Assembly: GCF_035083965.1 (NCBI RefSeq)
Contig: NC_089722.1
Location: 30,678,958-30,742,957 of the forward strand
From: Branchiostoma lanceolatum
Lineage: Eukaryota > Chordata > Leptocardii > Amphioxiformes > Branchiostomatidae
Reading direction: 5' to 3'
Length of the DNA: 64,000 nt
Shown piece after piece: positions 32,901 to 43,900 of this stretch; the stretch's first letter is position 1, and each line of letters begins with the position of its first letter. The translations under genes were made by a program, and so were the position numbers. The notes under the pieces were generated by a model, which saw only the letters and a program-made list of their open reading frames with translations, made no database searches and was not told where the DNA came from.

Positions 32901-32930
32901 AACCTGCGACCTCCATTGGTGGGAACATAA
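29919..32930 (+). CDS. THAP domain / DDE_Tnp_4 transposase 1
   Basis: Four exons, 29919-30042, 30806-30944, 31410-32689 and 32806-32930, join in phase to about 555 residues. The first three junctions assemble a THAP zinc-binding domain: HCAVVGCEN (first Cys pair), LWTFPSEKKDP and RKQWTKLVNRRDW, then ICSLHF (C-x2-H), with an unusually long spacing of about 70 residues. A Gln/Asn-rich coiled segment follows. The C-terminal half is a DDE_Tnp_4 endonuclease, with the catalytic triad read as D389 (CTIDCTEIFI), D464 (ILADRGF) and E511 (RIHVERAIG). The family (Harbinger/ISL2EU-type) cuts and pastes DNA. The exon 2 donor is AAAG/GCAAGT, a GC-AG intron. No stop or frameshift was seen, so the gene may be active or domesticated. 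Its stop lies 21 bp from the stop of the opposing nuclease gene. Confidence 0.85.
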
Positions 32931-32951
32931 TTGTACAGGTAAGCTGGATAT

Positions 32952-35900
32952 TCATTTTTGACATTCATCACAATACCAGTCATCACTCAGATCATCTGTT
33001 TCAAATCCAACACACCCCCAGTGGAACCACCTGTTACATATGTCACAAGCGACACTGTTTTCATCTTCATCTTCAACATCATCAACACAGTCAGAATTAC
33101 AAATTCCACAGAGGTAAATAGGCCCTGCTTTCTTCTTCTGCCGCGTAGCAGTCACTCTTCTTTTCTTCGCAGGCGGTGGTGCAGGTGGATCATCTCGGGA
33201 TGTGGATTCAGGAGGGTGGACTGTGTCTGCAGGTGTGCTGACAGGATGTGCAGATTCTGGACAGTCAACATTACCTACATGAACAAATTTAAAGAAAAAT
33301 ATTATTGTATGAGCAAAAAGAAGCACATAAGACAATGGACTAGAGTTAGAGGGTGTTTTCATTCCCATGTACTATTACGCATAGCTTAGATTTTATTTCT
33401 CATGGGTTTTAAAAGATGTAATCTGTATACATCTAACCTGGAGTTTCATGGTCCTTGCTAGGAGATTGTGTATCCCCATGAAGACTTCCTGATGCATCAG
33501 TGGTATCTGTGTGAAGAAAAATATAGAAGGACTTAATTCTCAGTGTACACATAATCCCTCAATATGGTTGCACATGTATAATGCAATTGTGAAGCAAATA
33601 TTCTCTATCACTCTTAGAATGTATGTATTACATAATACAACCAAGTAGTTAATACAATTAAACAATGTAATATAGCATATACTTTTAAACATTACTGCAG
33701 GAATATTATAAATGTAACATTTGTCTTAAGACTCCTCTTACTCTGAGAAGGATGTTGTAGTCCTGGACGTATCAACTGTTCAAAGACAACTGATGCAGCT
33801 GCGCGTAACTCCTCTTGATGTTTCTTGTCAGCTAGGACCCTCTCCAGGTAGTATCCGTGATTTGTGTAGACAAAGAAATCGCACCACTCAGTGTTTGTCA
33901 CCATCATCTGCATCTGTACTTGACTGTAGTACCCATGCATGTGTCTTAGAGCTAGAGGCCCCTCCTTGTTCCGTAGGTAACTTGGCGGAATAGCTTTTGG
34001 GTCAGCCCAAGCTATTGAATATGGACACTTGATCTCAAGTAGACCATTTGGTGGCTCACAGCATTGGCATGTTACCAATCCATCTGGACTGGCCCCTATG
34101 TAAATCTGGTCTTTCAACACAAACAGTCCTGTCTCTTGGGCGGTGAGTCCTTTGTGTCCCGTGCTCCGCATAACTTTAATGTAGGCCTCTCTGGCTATTG
34201 GCTCCATACGCCGTCCAAACTTTATTGCATCTAAATCATCCTCTTGCACAGTTGTTTCCTTCTTGCGGCCGAGGATGCCATCTAAAATCCCCTGCGCAAT
34301 GAGAGCATCACTTTGTACCTTTTTAGCCATAACCATTACTGACCGAGCCACGGAGGCTGTTACCCTGCCAATTCTTTGCTGTCTCCAGGTAGGATTACTT
34401 GACTGTTCCATTGTAGCTTCGACAAGGGCATTAACCTGTTCTGTGCTGAATGTGGGAAGGGTGGGTAGTTTTATCAGCTCAGAAAGTGGTAGTGGAACAC
34501 TCTCACATGTCACCAAATCAATGACCTCTTCCACGTTAATGTCATCTTCCACTGGATAGGCATTTGTTGTTGTTGGCATTGCATACTTGAATGCACAAGC
34601 ATCTTTGCTCGACACATACAAGTCTGACATCAACCCTTCTAGACTTGGGGGTGATGTATTTTTAGTAGGACTGAAGAGCCTTCGAGTGGGGGTGTTGATG
34701 GGCTGTTTTTTTTTACCTTTTGACCAGTTGGGGCTCCACCACTCCATGTTCTTGATCTTTTTGGCATCTGTGCTTCCACCCTTCTTTGGCTGTGGCCATT
34801 CTGCAGGTTTTGATGTGCAGGACTTGTTTGTTATGCCTTCTGTCCATGCATGGTCCATCTTGAATAGAACCCCTGCGACATGATTGCACGAGGATCCCAA
34901 GCTGTAAAAACGTAAAGGAAAGTCTGAGTACTATGAAACTTGCGTTTGTAAGAAATCATGATTTATATTATCAACTGAAAATGAAAGGAAAATGTAAGTA
35001 ACTACTTCTAGAGCACTTCTTGCCATGCAGTCTAGGAAAATAATTCCATGTGATGATGCAGTACAAATTGTCAAGCACTTTTATTGTAATGGCTGAAATT
35101 GTCCAACATGCACTATGCAAGCAACTAATGTTTCTAAAACTAAAAGTAGTTAATAAAGCATTTATTAGTATGACACATATACATGTACATGTTTTACAAT
35201 ACATTCAGATATGTCAGTAAACTACTTTGTACACCATTCAATTACTTGCATTGTCCAAATATACAGTTCGACAATATTATAATTACCCAGCAAAACAGGA
35301 ACAATAAGCTGTCCGGACTTTGCCAGTAGACTTTTGTAGTGCGACCCATACTTGATGAGGCTCGTCATTCTTTCTCTGCGATCGGGCACTAGTTGACTTT
35401 ACAAAACACACATCGGAATCATCGCTAATGGGGTGATACAAGACTTCATGTATGAAGTTGGCATCGAAGTACGAAAAGGCTTTCCCGTCTTTGTAGTCAC
35501 CCATAAGTCTCTTCCGTAGATCAACCTCACCACTTGCTACCAGGTATTCCGCCATATCTGCATACATGGTTGGAGGCCAGTGCTGCATCCCTTCTCCCTC
35601 GGTTTGCCACCCACTTTTCAGGTCTACTAGCGGGTCGGGGACTTTCTTGCCGTCAATGGTCAACAGAGATCTGTAGTCTTCACATCTAAACAAAACAGAA
35701 GAAGAAATAAAATAAGTATGGTAATTAATGAGGGAGGGGGGTAAAATATCCATGATGTCTCTACCAAAGACTATGTGGAAATCATCACCACAATGACAGT
35801 AAAAAGTGCAGTTAAGTGAACTCCTTATAATTTTCTCTTCTAGTACACGTGCGCCTTGAGTTCAGTGTGCGAAGGAGGCTTAAAGTAAGACTAAGAGTAA

Positions 35901-36410
35901 GGTATAAAGAGCAAGTAAGTAAGGTATAAAGAGGTATAAAGTAAGGTATAAAGAGTAAGTAAGTAAGGTATAAAGAGGTATAAAGAGGTATAAAGTAAGG
36001 TATAATTTACTATAAAGAGGGTATAGGCCTAGGGCCCTACGTGTACAACGCAAAGTTTCCCTGTACAATACGCCGCCGACTGCCTATAAACAGCCGTTGA
36101 GTTAGGCAGAAGGGTAAATCTAACGACCACAGAACATGTAGATATACCGAAAATGCACGTAGGACTTGCCACGAGGCCAAGGAAAAAATAATGCGTACCT
36201 CTTTTGTTGTTCTTCCTGGGGAGTCGGAACCAAAGGAGCGCGCATTACTGTAGCTCCGAAAGCCAGGGCCTTCAAAGAATTGACGTCTCCCGTCACTGGA
36301 AGTCCTCTTTCTCTCAAATACGCTACCAAACGGTCTTTGTGCCAAAGTTTGAAGTGATCCAACGTTGTTGTATCCCCCGTGTCTGTAGATGTGGACGGGA
36401 CGCCAGCCAT
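32952..36410 (-). CDS. YqaJ-type nuclease with SAP-like, SWIM and PHD domains
   Basis: Exons in transcription order, 36199-36410, 35287-35685, 33742-34901, 33438-33506 and 32952-33274, join in phase to about 720 residues. I chose ATG 36410 (MAGVPSTSTDTGD); an in-frame ATG at 36527 is possible but its extra residues look non-protein-like. Domains in order: SAP-like helix pair (LWHKDRLVAYLRERGLPV); a conserved unknown segment; SWIM zinc finger (AYCSCFAGLGSSCNHVAG) spanning an exon junction; YqaJ/lambda-exonuclease fold with RIGRVTASVA, FGRRMEPIAREAY, GASPDGLV (Asp), LLEIKCPY (ExK) and YYSQVQMQMMV; then a C-terminal PHD finger (CGIC, CDICNRWFHWGC, WYCDEC). YqaJ enzymes are metal-dependent PD-(D/E)xK DNA nucleases of phage recombination. 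Here the gene is convergent with a transposase, and a role in transposition or target recognition is inferred. No lesion seen. Confidence 0.85.
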
Positions 36411-36611
36411 ATTTGCACGAGGGACGCGAAGGGACCTTGACCTTTGACCGGACCACAATGCATTGCGCACCGCGCATGCGTAATTGAATCTGCGTTCGAA
36501 CCGAGTGGCGGCCATCTTGGATGACATGTTGTGATCCGCCTCCAGCTGCGCACATGTGCTCTGGACTCATTTCGCTGTCATTCTTCTAATGCTCTTCTTT
36601 CCGTTCGCATT
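36411..36611. promoter_or_regulatory. Bidirectional promoter-like spacer between nuclease 1 and transposase 2
   Basis: Only 201 bp separate the divergent start codons. The spacer holds GCGCATGCG (NRF-1-type, about 36472-36480) and GCGGCCATCTTGG (YY1-type, about 36507-36519), elements typical of CpG-rich TATA-less promoters. Direction and start sites are not known. Confidence 0.45.
36421..36478 (-). repeat. Candidate right terminus of THAP/YqaJ element 1
   Basis: On the minus strand this reads CATTGTGGTCCGGTCAAAGG and then TCAAGGTCCCTTC, the inverted counterpart of the site at 29317-29366. It lies just upstream of the chosen nuclease start at 36410. If it is the element end, the first unit is about 7.1 kb. 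Confidence 0.35.
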
Positions 36612-39008
36612 ATGCCAGTCCTGTGCGCAGTCTATGGCTGCGGCCATAATAGTAAACGAGATAAAGGGTACAGCTATCACAGGATTCCGAAGATGATTGA
36701 ATCCCAAGGAGAGAAAACAAGACTTCTTTCAGAAGAGAGACGACGGGTATGGCTGGCAAATATCAACCGGTCGCTAGCCGACCTGACGCCGTCCAAGTCT
36801 ACATTCTCTCGAGTATGCAGTCTTCATTTCATCTCAGGTAAGACATGGAAGGGAGTGGGATTTCTGATGAAGTTCCCCCTGTTCTGTTACTAGTCTTAGT
36901 CATCTTTTCTGTTTACGGAATAATTTGGCGGGCTCATTCGCAAAGTTCGGCGGCATCTGTGTTGTTAGTGCCCGCCTGCCATTGTTCCCGCGCCCCGGGT
37001 GTTTTCCGTGCCCCCCAAAACATGGAGTAGGGTTGTATTCGGCCATTCTCTCTCCTTTTTTTAACATTAAGATTGCTGTTATTTTGTTTCAGTTACGCAA
37101 ACTATGCCAGGTAATAATTTGTGTCGCCTTTTTATGTGTGTGGCAGGTAACGTTACACTGCAAGGTTTAAATATACCCATTACGTTATAGTTTTACGCTC
37201 CTTGTAAGCATGCATCCCGTTAGCTCAGTTGGTAGAGCGGAGCTCGCTAGTGGTGTTTACAGAAATGAACAGGACGTGAATGTTCGATCCCGGCCGGGAT
37301 TAAACCTTTTTATTTTTTAGTAGAATCAAGAATTCTACCTCCATTCAAGTTTTCATTATATTAATTAATTAAGGCTATATTTTGCACGACTTTACAGGGC
37401 CAAGGTACTGTATGAGGGTTAGAGTTGACAGAGAAAATATTATGATAAGGTGTTATTTCAAGCTTATACAATGAAACATCCTGTCAATAGTCAAGTATAA
37501 AGAAAAATTCTTACTGACTCTAGTAAAAAGCATATTGACACTGACAGGAACATCATACCAATAGCCTGATTTTATTTATTTTTTCTATAGTGATTTTCCA
37601 CTGCTAAAAGTCTCATTTCATTTCACTCTTTCAGGGAAACCGGCCAGTCTGTACTCATTTACAGACCCGGACTGGGCCCCAACTCAGCACCTCGGGCACA
37701 ACAAAGTTGACATCACCCTAGGGGTGGCAAGGAGTGTCAGGGCTGCTGAAAGAAACAACAAACGAATAAAGATCGAAGAAGATGGATATTCAAGTATGTC
37801 CCTGATGTTTTTGAACAAAACTTTCTTATCTTAACTTGTCAATCAATGCTAGTTGGAACATTTGTTGTTTTTTTTCACGAAATTACATGTGATAAGATGT
37901 ATTGGTTTATTTTATTTTATTTTCAGCTGGTGGCATTATTGATCCACCTAGCCCTGTAGTGCCAAACATACATGTAGCAGCAAAGTGTGATGCAGGATGT
38001 CAGACAGAACTGACAGGAGAAGATATTGACAGGATGCAGTGCACAGTCCAGTATCTCACCGAACAACAAGACAACCTAAAGACACAGCTCCTATCACTCC
38101 AGATAAATGAGAATAGTTTTAGTAATAGGGGAGATGATAAGGTTAGATTCTATTCTGGTTTACCCAACTTTCTCATCTTGATGAATGTTTTCCAGCTTGT
38201 TGTGTCCCATGTCAAGTGTACATCACAAAATGTTATCTCACCTTTTCAACAATTCATTTTAGTTTTGATGAGGCTAAGGCTTTCACTCTCTCTTCAAGAT
38301 ATTTCCTATCGATTCGGTATATCACTGTCAACTTCATGCAGAATTTTTGACAAATGGATTACAGCAATGAATAACCGTCTCAGTTTTCTGATCCTGTGGC
38401 CCCAGCGTACAGAACTAAGAAAAACCATGCCCCTTGTTTTTAAGAAAAATTTTGGTAACAGTGTATCTGTAATAATTGATTGCTTTGAAATTTTCATTGA
38501 TCGCCCTTCCAGTTTGATCGCTCGAGCAATGACATGGTCAAATTATAAACATCATAACACTGTTAAATTTCTAATTGGCATTTCTCCACAAGGTTGTATA
38601 TCTTTTATATCTAAGGCATGGGGGGGAAGGGTGAGTGATAAGTATTTAACTGAAAACTGTGGGATTTTAAAAAAGTTATTACCTGGGGATATTGTTTTAG
38701 CAGATAGGGGGTTTAATATAGCAGATAGTGTAGCATTCGAAGGGGCAAAACTGTACATACCAGCATTTACTAAAGGTAAAAAGCAATTATCCGCTTTAGA
38801 AGTAGAAACAACTCGTAAGATAGCTAATGTCAGAATTCATGTAGAACGTGTTATAGGTCTTGTTAGAAGAAAATATACAATTTTGCAAAGTACCCTACCC
38901 ATCCCCTTAGTAAAATCTAAACCAAACGATGCTCTAGCACCTATAGATAAGATCACCAGAGTATGCTGTGCTCTAACAAACTTGTCAGACTCTATTGTAC
39001 TTTCTTAA
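36612..39008 (+). CDS. THAP domain / DDE_Tnp_4 transposase 2
   Basis: Three exons, 36612-36837, 37635-37793 and 37927-39008, join in phase to about 488 residues. Exon 1 encodes most of a THAP domain ([20 protein letters not shown] ... [11 protein letters not shown] ... RVCSLHF). A short linker and coiled region follow. The DDE_Tnp_4 nuclease keeps its three acidic residues in [21 protein letters not shown] and [10 protein letters not shown]. It is the same family as transposase 1 but clearly diverged, with different intron positions and a much more AT-rich last exon. No internal stops, so it may still be functional. The partner nuclease gene downstream on the minus strand is broken. Confidence 0.83.
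37208..37305 (+). tRNA. tRNA-like sequence, probably pseudogene or SINE head
   Basis: ATCCCGT and CCGGGAT could form an acceptor stem around TTAGCTCAGTTGGTAGAGCG (A-box) and GTTCGATCCC (B-box). The T stem does not pair and the middle is too long for a normal tRNA, even with an intron. It lies in intron 1 of transposase 2. Confidence 0.35.
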
Positions 39009-39084
39009 CTTGATAGATAATGGCTGTTTGCTTTATGTTCATCTGAAAATCCACGCTTTGTTATCACTCTGACATATTACAGTA

Positions 39085-39600
39085 GGGTTGACGATATTTA
39101 TTGTATAAGTATTCCTGGGCATTGCAATACTTGCCTAATAATGAAGACATACAAACATGTATGGTTTTGAAATACACCTGATGTATGATGCTATATATTG
39201 TTTCAATATTTCCTGACTTTACAATACTTGATAACCAGTGAAGACAACAAACATGTGGTTTTGAAATACATCACTATATGATGCTATCCATTGTTTGAAT
39301 ACTTCTGGTCATCGGACAATACTAACCTGTATAAGTGATTTTATCTGTTGTATTTCTGAGACAATACTGGCTTAATAGTGAAGATATTCAAACTTGTATC
39401 ACTGTATAAGCAAGTGATGCTATCTGTTGCATCAATATTTCTTGAACAAAACTTGTTTGATAGTGAAGACATACAAACTTGTATGGATTCTGAATACATG
39501 TGCAATGTTTTGTATCACAATATTTATGTTTTTTATTGCATAAATATTTCTGGGCATTGCAATACTGTACTTGCTTCAGACTGAAGTCAAGTTTTTCAAT
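39085..39600 (+). repeat. Diverged tandem repeat, about 100-bp unit
   Basis: Roughly five units share TAGTGAAGACATACAAAC, TGTATGGTTTTGAAATACA, TGATGCTAT and TTCCTGGGCATTGCAATACT in the same order. The array fills the gap between transposase 2 and the remnant nuclease gene on the other strand. Confidence 0.7.
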
Positions 39601-39657
39601 GAAAGTTATACTTTTGATGAACCTTTGAAGATAACATTTATTATTTATTTCTTCATT

Positions 39658-40722
39658 TCACCCTGATGACTCAGTTTTGGAGAACCACTTGCCAACAATT
39701 TCAGGGAGAATTGCCTTATCAAAGAACTTCTTAGATTTTAAGGTCATGTTACTCCAAAACTCTGCATTAGGCAGGATTCTCTCTATATACACCCCCTTCT
39801 TGGTCCATACTACAAAATCACAGTATTCTACATCACTGACGTCAGCATATATTAGCATATATTTTTCCAGTAGCACGTTTTAGGGCGCGCGTCAAACGAA
39901 TGCAAGCCATCCGGATTTAATTGGCAACTAGAGCGATAAAACAACAACAATAGACATGGTGGTTGGTGCCAGACCAAGTTTACGTGTGCTGGAACCGTGG
40001 GAGAAAGATGTTTTATTCAGAAACGGACTGAAAGTTTGTCGAGGTAAGTGCGGGCCCCAGGAGCACAGGATATACGGTCGACCCGTAATAATCTAACGAC
40101 ACTGGAATAGAAGCGGACTCAGAAATTCTCTGTTTCATGGCAATTGTCATGGACGTCAGACAAGACGGAATTGTTCGCCGACTTTTTTTCTTGATATATG
40201 TTGGGGACGATGTGAGGGCCCCGATTATACGATCTGGGACCCAGGCTTCACTCTGACATCGCTTGAAGCTGATAAACCCGCGACATCGGCGTTATGTGTG
40301 AAATCAATATTGATGGTGTTAGGTTTCAAAACATGCAGGGGATTCCCCGCGGGATTTCCTTTCCTTTACTTTTAACTTACCCGTGCTGTAACAAGGATTC
40401 TGTCAGGATCGACCAGCTTCATGTGGAGGGTGTCCACCCAGCCGGAGACGAAGAAGTTGTATGCCTCCGTTGATTTGTAGGCTTTCATCTGCTCGTTTGT
40501 CGCCCATGACGCCGAAAGGACAAGATAATTAACAATGTCCGGGTACTCCACCATCGGCACCAGCGCTAAATCGGTCTGATACGCCGATTTTCGCAGAGCG
40601 TAGGGATCGAAACCTATTGTGGCGACCTTGTCCTCGTACCTAGCCTTTGCAACACCATTTAAGGACTGACAATACGAAGACAAAACACTTGGACCCGCAG
40701 TAGTTAACTTTGACAGTGCCAT
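39658..40722 (-). pseudogene. Gutted YqaJ nuclease gene of element 2
   Basis: Only the two ends of the gene remain. The first exon (40381-40722, MALSKLTTAGPSVLSSYCQ ... donor ACGG/GTAAGT) matches the pre-SWIM segment of nuclease 1 (EYPDIVNYLV against MYADMAEYLV; STEAYNFF against DGKAFSYF). The last piece (39658-39876) matches the end of the YqaJ domain (DVEYCDFVVWTKKGVYIERI against NTEWCDFFVYTNHGYYLERV) and stops without a PHD finger. SWIM, the SPDG and ExK catalytic motifs and PHD are absent from the 0.5 kb between. AATAAA signals follow the stop on the minus strand. Functional nuclease is excluded; the N-terminal exon could still be expressed. Confidence 0.75.
39956..40043 (+). CDS. Orphan first-exon-like ORF inside the nuclease 2 remnant
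   Basis: ATG 39956 opens MVVGARPSLRVLEPWEKDVL and ends at a strong donor, GTCGAG/GTAAGTG, phase 1. It occupies the place where the nuclease core should be and lies on the opposite strand. I do not recognise the peptide and cannot find a partner exon before sf3a1. It may be a captured 5' exon or chance. Confidence 0.25.
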
Positions 40723-40988
40723 CTTTATTATGTTCTATTTGGGGGTTATCATCCAACATGGCGCCCATGCGTGACGTAGCGGTTTTCGAACGTTCTGTGA
40801 AAACGAAGAATACACGACCTAGTGTCTGGTTTATACGAGACTTCTTTGTGTTCTCTTAATCTCTCGCGTGAGCAGACGAGATTTCGAGGGGAAGCCATTT
40901 TGGTTTTGGACTGTGCGTCGTTTTCCGAAAATGTCTTTGTTTTGAGACGTAATTTCTCCTCCAAGATCACGTTTTACCAGTCACCAAG
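40723..40988. promoter_or_regulatory. sf3a1 promoter region, shared with the nuclease 2 remnant
   Basis: The two start codons diverge with 266 bp between them. The spacer contains a CRE-like TGACGTAG (about 40771) and AACATGGCGCCCATGCG (about 40757). No TATA box was seen. This fits a housekeeping promoter; start sites are not visible. Confidence 0.4.
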
Positions 40989-43900
40989 ATGCCAGCCGTT
41001 GAAGTACAATCTCAGGCCCCTCCGGAGGTGAGTTTTGTAATGCCAGGTTTTGTAGTAACGCATCTTTGATCTGGTTTATTTTGCGTAAAATTATGTGAGT
41101 GTTTGTGTTCTGCGCAACGTGTTAGGGACGTTTCTTACAGGTCTACAAGCTGTTTGGGACGTTTGCACCTGACGATTGTCTAAACAGAATCATATGATAA
41201 GTTGTTTTGCTTGTCCTGTAGGTATTCAACAAAATTGTAGAAGCGATTTTGGTCGTTCTGTATCCTCTGTATCTACTGAAATCAAGGCAGAAGAAAATAC
41301 ATCAAATTATAAATTGTATGTATCTGACCAGTTATGAAACTACAAAAAATTATTATACAGAGATAACAGGAGTTTATGTTTAATATGAAACAGAACTGTA
41401 ACTGTACATCTTACATACATTTTTTTTTTTAACGCTTTATTGAAAATGTACAACATATACAACAAACATATATAAATTCATACAGGATTGTCGCAATATA
41501 ACAAACTTTAAAACCACATATACATAAAATACTAGAGAACTTAAAGATATCAAAGAAGATGTTAGAAAACTTTCCATCTTTTCATCCATCAGTGGATGAC
41601 GTCTTCACGTCTGGCACACGACTGCTGGAGTCTGATCTTACATTCTTCAAAACTTGATATGTGGAGCGAGTCTTTTATGTTCAGTTGGTATAGGTAGAAT
41701 TTGATTACAGTAATAAAGAGATACAGTCTATCCGACTTATCGACAGGCCCATACACTAACTCATGTGGCTCTATCTTAATGATGTTTTCCGTCTCGCTCT
41801 TCCACCATTTACAAAACTCTATCCAGATCCTTTTTGCACACTTGCAGTGATACAACAGGTGCATTATATATATAGTTTGCTCCATATTACATTGTGGACA
41901 TAACCCAGATTCGCTTATTTTTCTTTTGTACAACCACATTTTTGTCGGCAAAAAATTGTGTAGTATCTTAAACATGAAGTTCTGCATATATACGCATTTG
42001 GTATCCTTAACGAGTAAGATTATGACTTTGCAAATCACATGCTACCTTTACATGTATGTTTGATGTCTCAAGAAACGAACAAATTATGAGCAAAATTACT
42101 TATCATGGTTTTCATCATATTCATCAATACCCCCTAATAAGCCTATCAGGGGCAAAGTAGGGGGGTGGGGGATTTGAGGTCCCAGGCTAGGGCAGGCAGG
42201 CCTCCAGCCTGGCACGGAACGACTCAATGGTGGGTCACCGTGGGTGCCATTACATTGACCCATAACTGCCAGACAAGGCATTCCACAGGGGAATGGTACA
42301 GGGGAAATATGATATTATATATGAGTATTTATATGTGTCTGTTCTAGAGTTAATGGTTTGGAATGTTTTGCTGTCCACAGCCAATGGCGGAAGAACCGCC
42401 TCCAGCTGAGCCCAAGAAGCCCACCGTGGGCATCATCTACCCTCCGCCCGAGGTCAGGAACATCGTCGACAAGACCGCCAGCTTCGTGGCGAGGAACGGG
42501 CCAGAGTTCGAATCCAGGATCCGACAGAACGAAATCAACAACCCCAAGTTCAACTTCCTCAACCCAAGTAAGGCAGTATCTCGAGCCTGTGGAAAAAAAC
42601 CCAGTTGTTGGCAAACCACACTATTTGTAACGTTTATGATACAACAAAATGCACTATACTGTTCTCAATCTTCCTTAGACAATCAGTAACTTAGTGCTAA
42701 CAAGATGCATTTACTAATTGCTGCTTTAAATACAGCACCTGATATTTTTATTTATTTCAGAAAAATCATTATATAATTTATATGAAGATTGGTTAAACAT
42801 TGAAAGTAAAGTCTAAAGATTTTACTACAGTACTTTAGAGGTACATGCAGTTAAGTGTTGCTCTTTACAGAAGTTTTCCTCTCCGCTCTGTACAAATTCC
42901 AGACCTTTGACACACTTACCTCTGCTTATTACAGATGACCCCTACCATGCCTACTACCAGCACAAGGTCACTGACATCAAGGAGGGCAAAGTTCAGGACT
43001 CGTTGATCCCCAAGGTCATGAACTTGTCACAACTCCAGAGTTCAAAGGTTTGTGTCCCTCAGTTCGTTTGTGTATTTAACATTAAATAGGACATGTGTCT
43101 CTCCTACATGTACCCTTTATATTTCCTTGAAGAGCAATAAATTTATCAATGTTTGCCTTTCTTCATCTTTAACTTTTTGATTGGAAGTAGCTTTACATGA
43201 TTGTTCATAATTTTGCTCATATTTTTTGGTCACACCTCAGGAGTGAAGCCAATTGTGCAATGTTGTGTTTCTGATGTTTTTTTTCTGCATCCAGCCCTCC
43301 CAGCCACAGGTTGTACAGGAAACAATCGTCCCCAAAGATCCGCCGGCGGAGTTTGAGTTCGTTGCCGACCCTCCCTCCATCTCCGCGTACGATCTGGACA
43401 TCGTGAAATTGACGGCGCAGTTTGTGGCTCGTAACGGCCGCCAGTTTCTGACCAACCTGATGAACAAGGAACAAAGGAACTACCAGTTTGACTTCCTCCG
43501 GCCGCAGCACAGTCTGTTTAACTACTTCACCAAGCTGGTCGAACAGTACACTAAGGTAAGGGATGTTCTAGCCTTGTCTGTCTGTGCTCTGGATTGGGAG
43601 ATAAGAGTTTGGATGGATTTCAAACCAAATTTGCCTTATCTATCTGCGCTTTGGATGGGAAAATTAGAATTTTGATGGGTTTCTAACCAAATTTGCCAAT
43701 GTTGATCCACGCTTTGGATGGGAAAATTAAAATTTCAATGGATTTCAGACCAAATGTCTCATCCTCATGTCAAGTCATAATTGATGGATGGTAAACAAAA
43801 TTTAGGTCAGTACTGAGTAGGAAGGTTGGCCCAGTTGCCAGGGAAAAGTGAAAGTGCTGATTGGGTAAGTGCATGTCCTACGCTTCTAGCCTGATCAGGC

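Noticed and set aside
36411-36527. Upstream start MSSKMAATRFERRF for the YqaJ gene
   Set aside because: In frame, but it crosses the candidate element terminus and the promoter-like sites, and the residues look untranslated. The ATG at 36410 is preferred.
37208-37305. Functional tRNA gene with intron
   Set aside because: A- and B-boxes are present but the T stem does not pair and no anticodon arm of normal size can be drawn.
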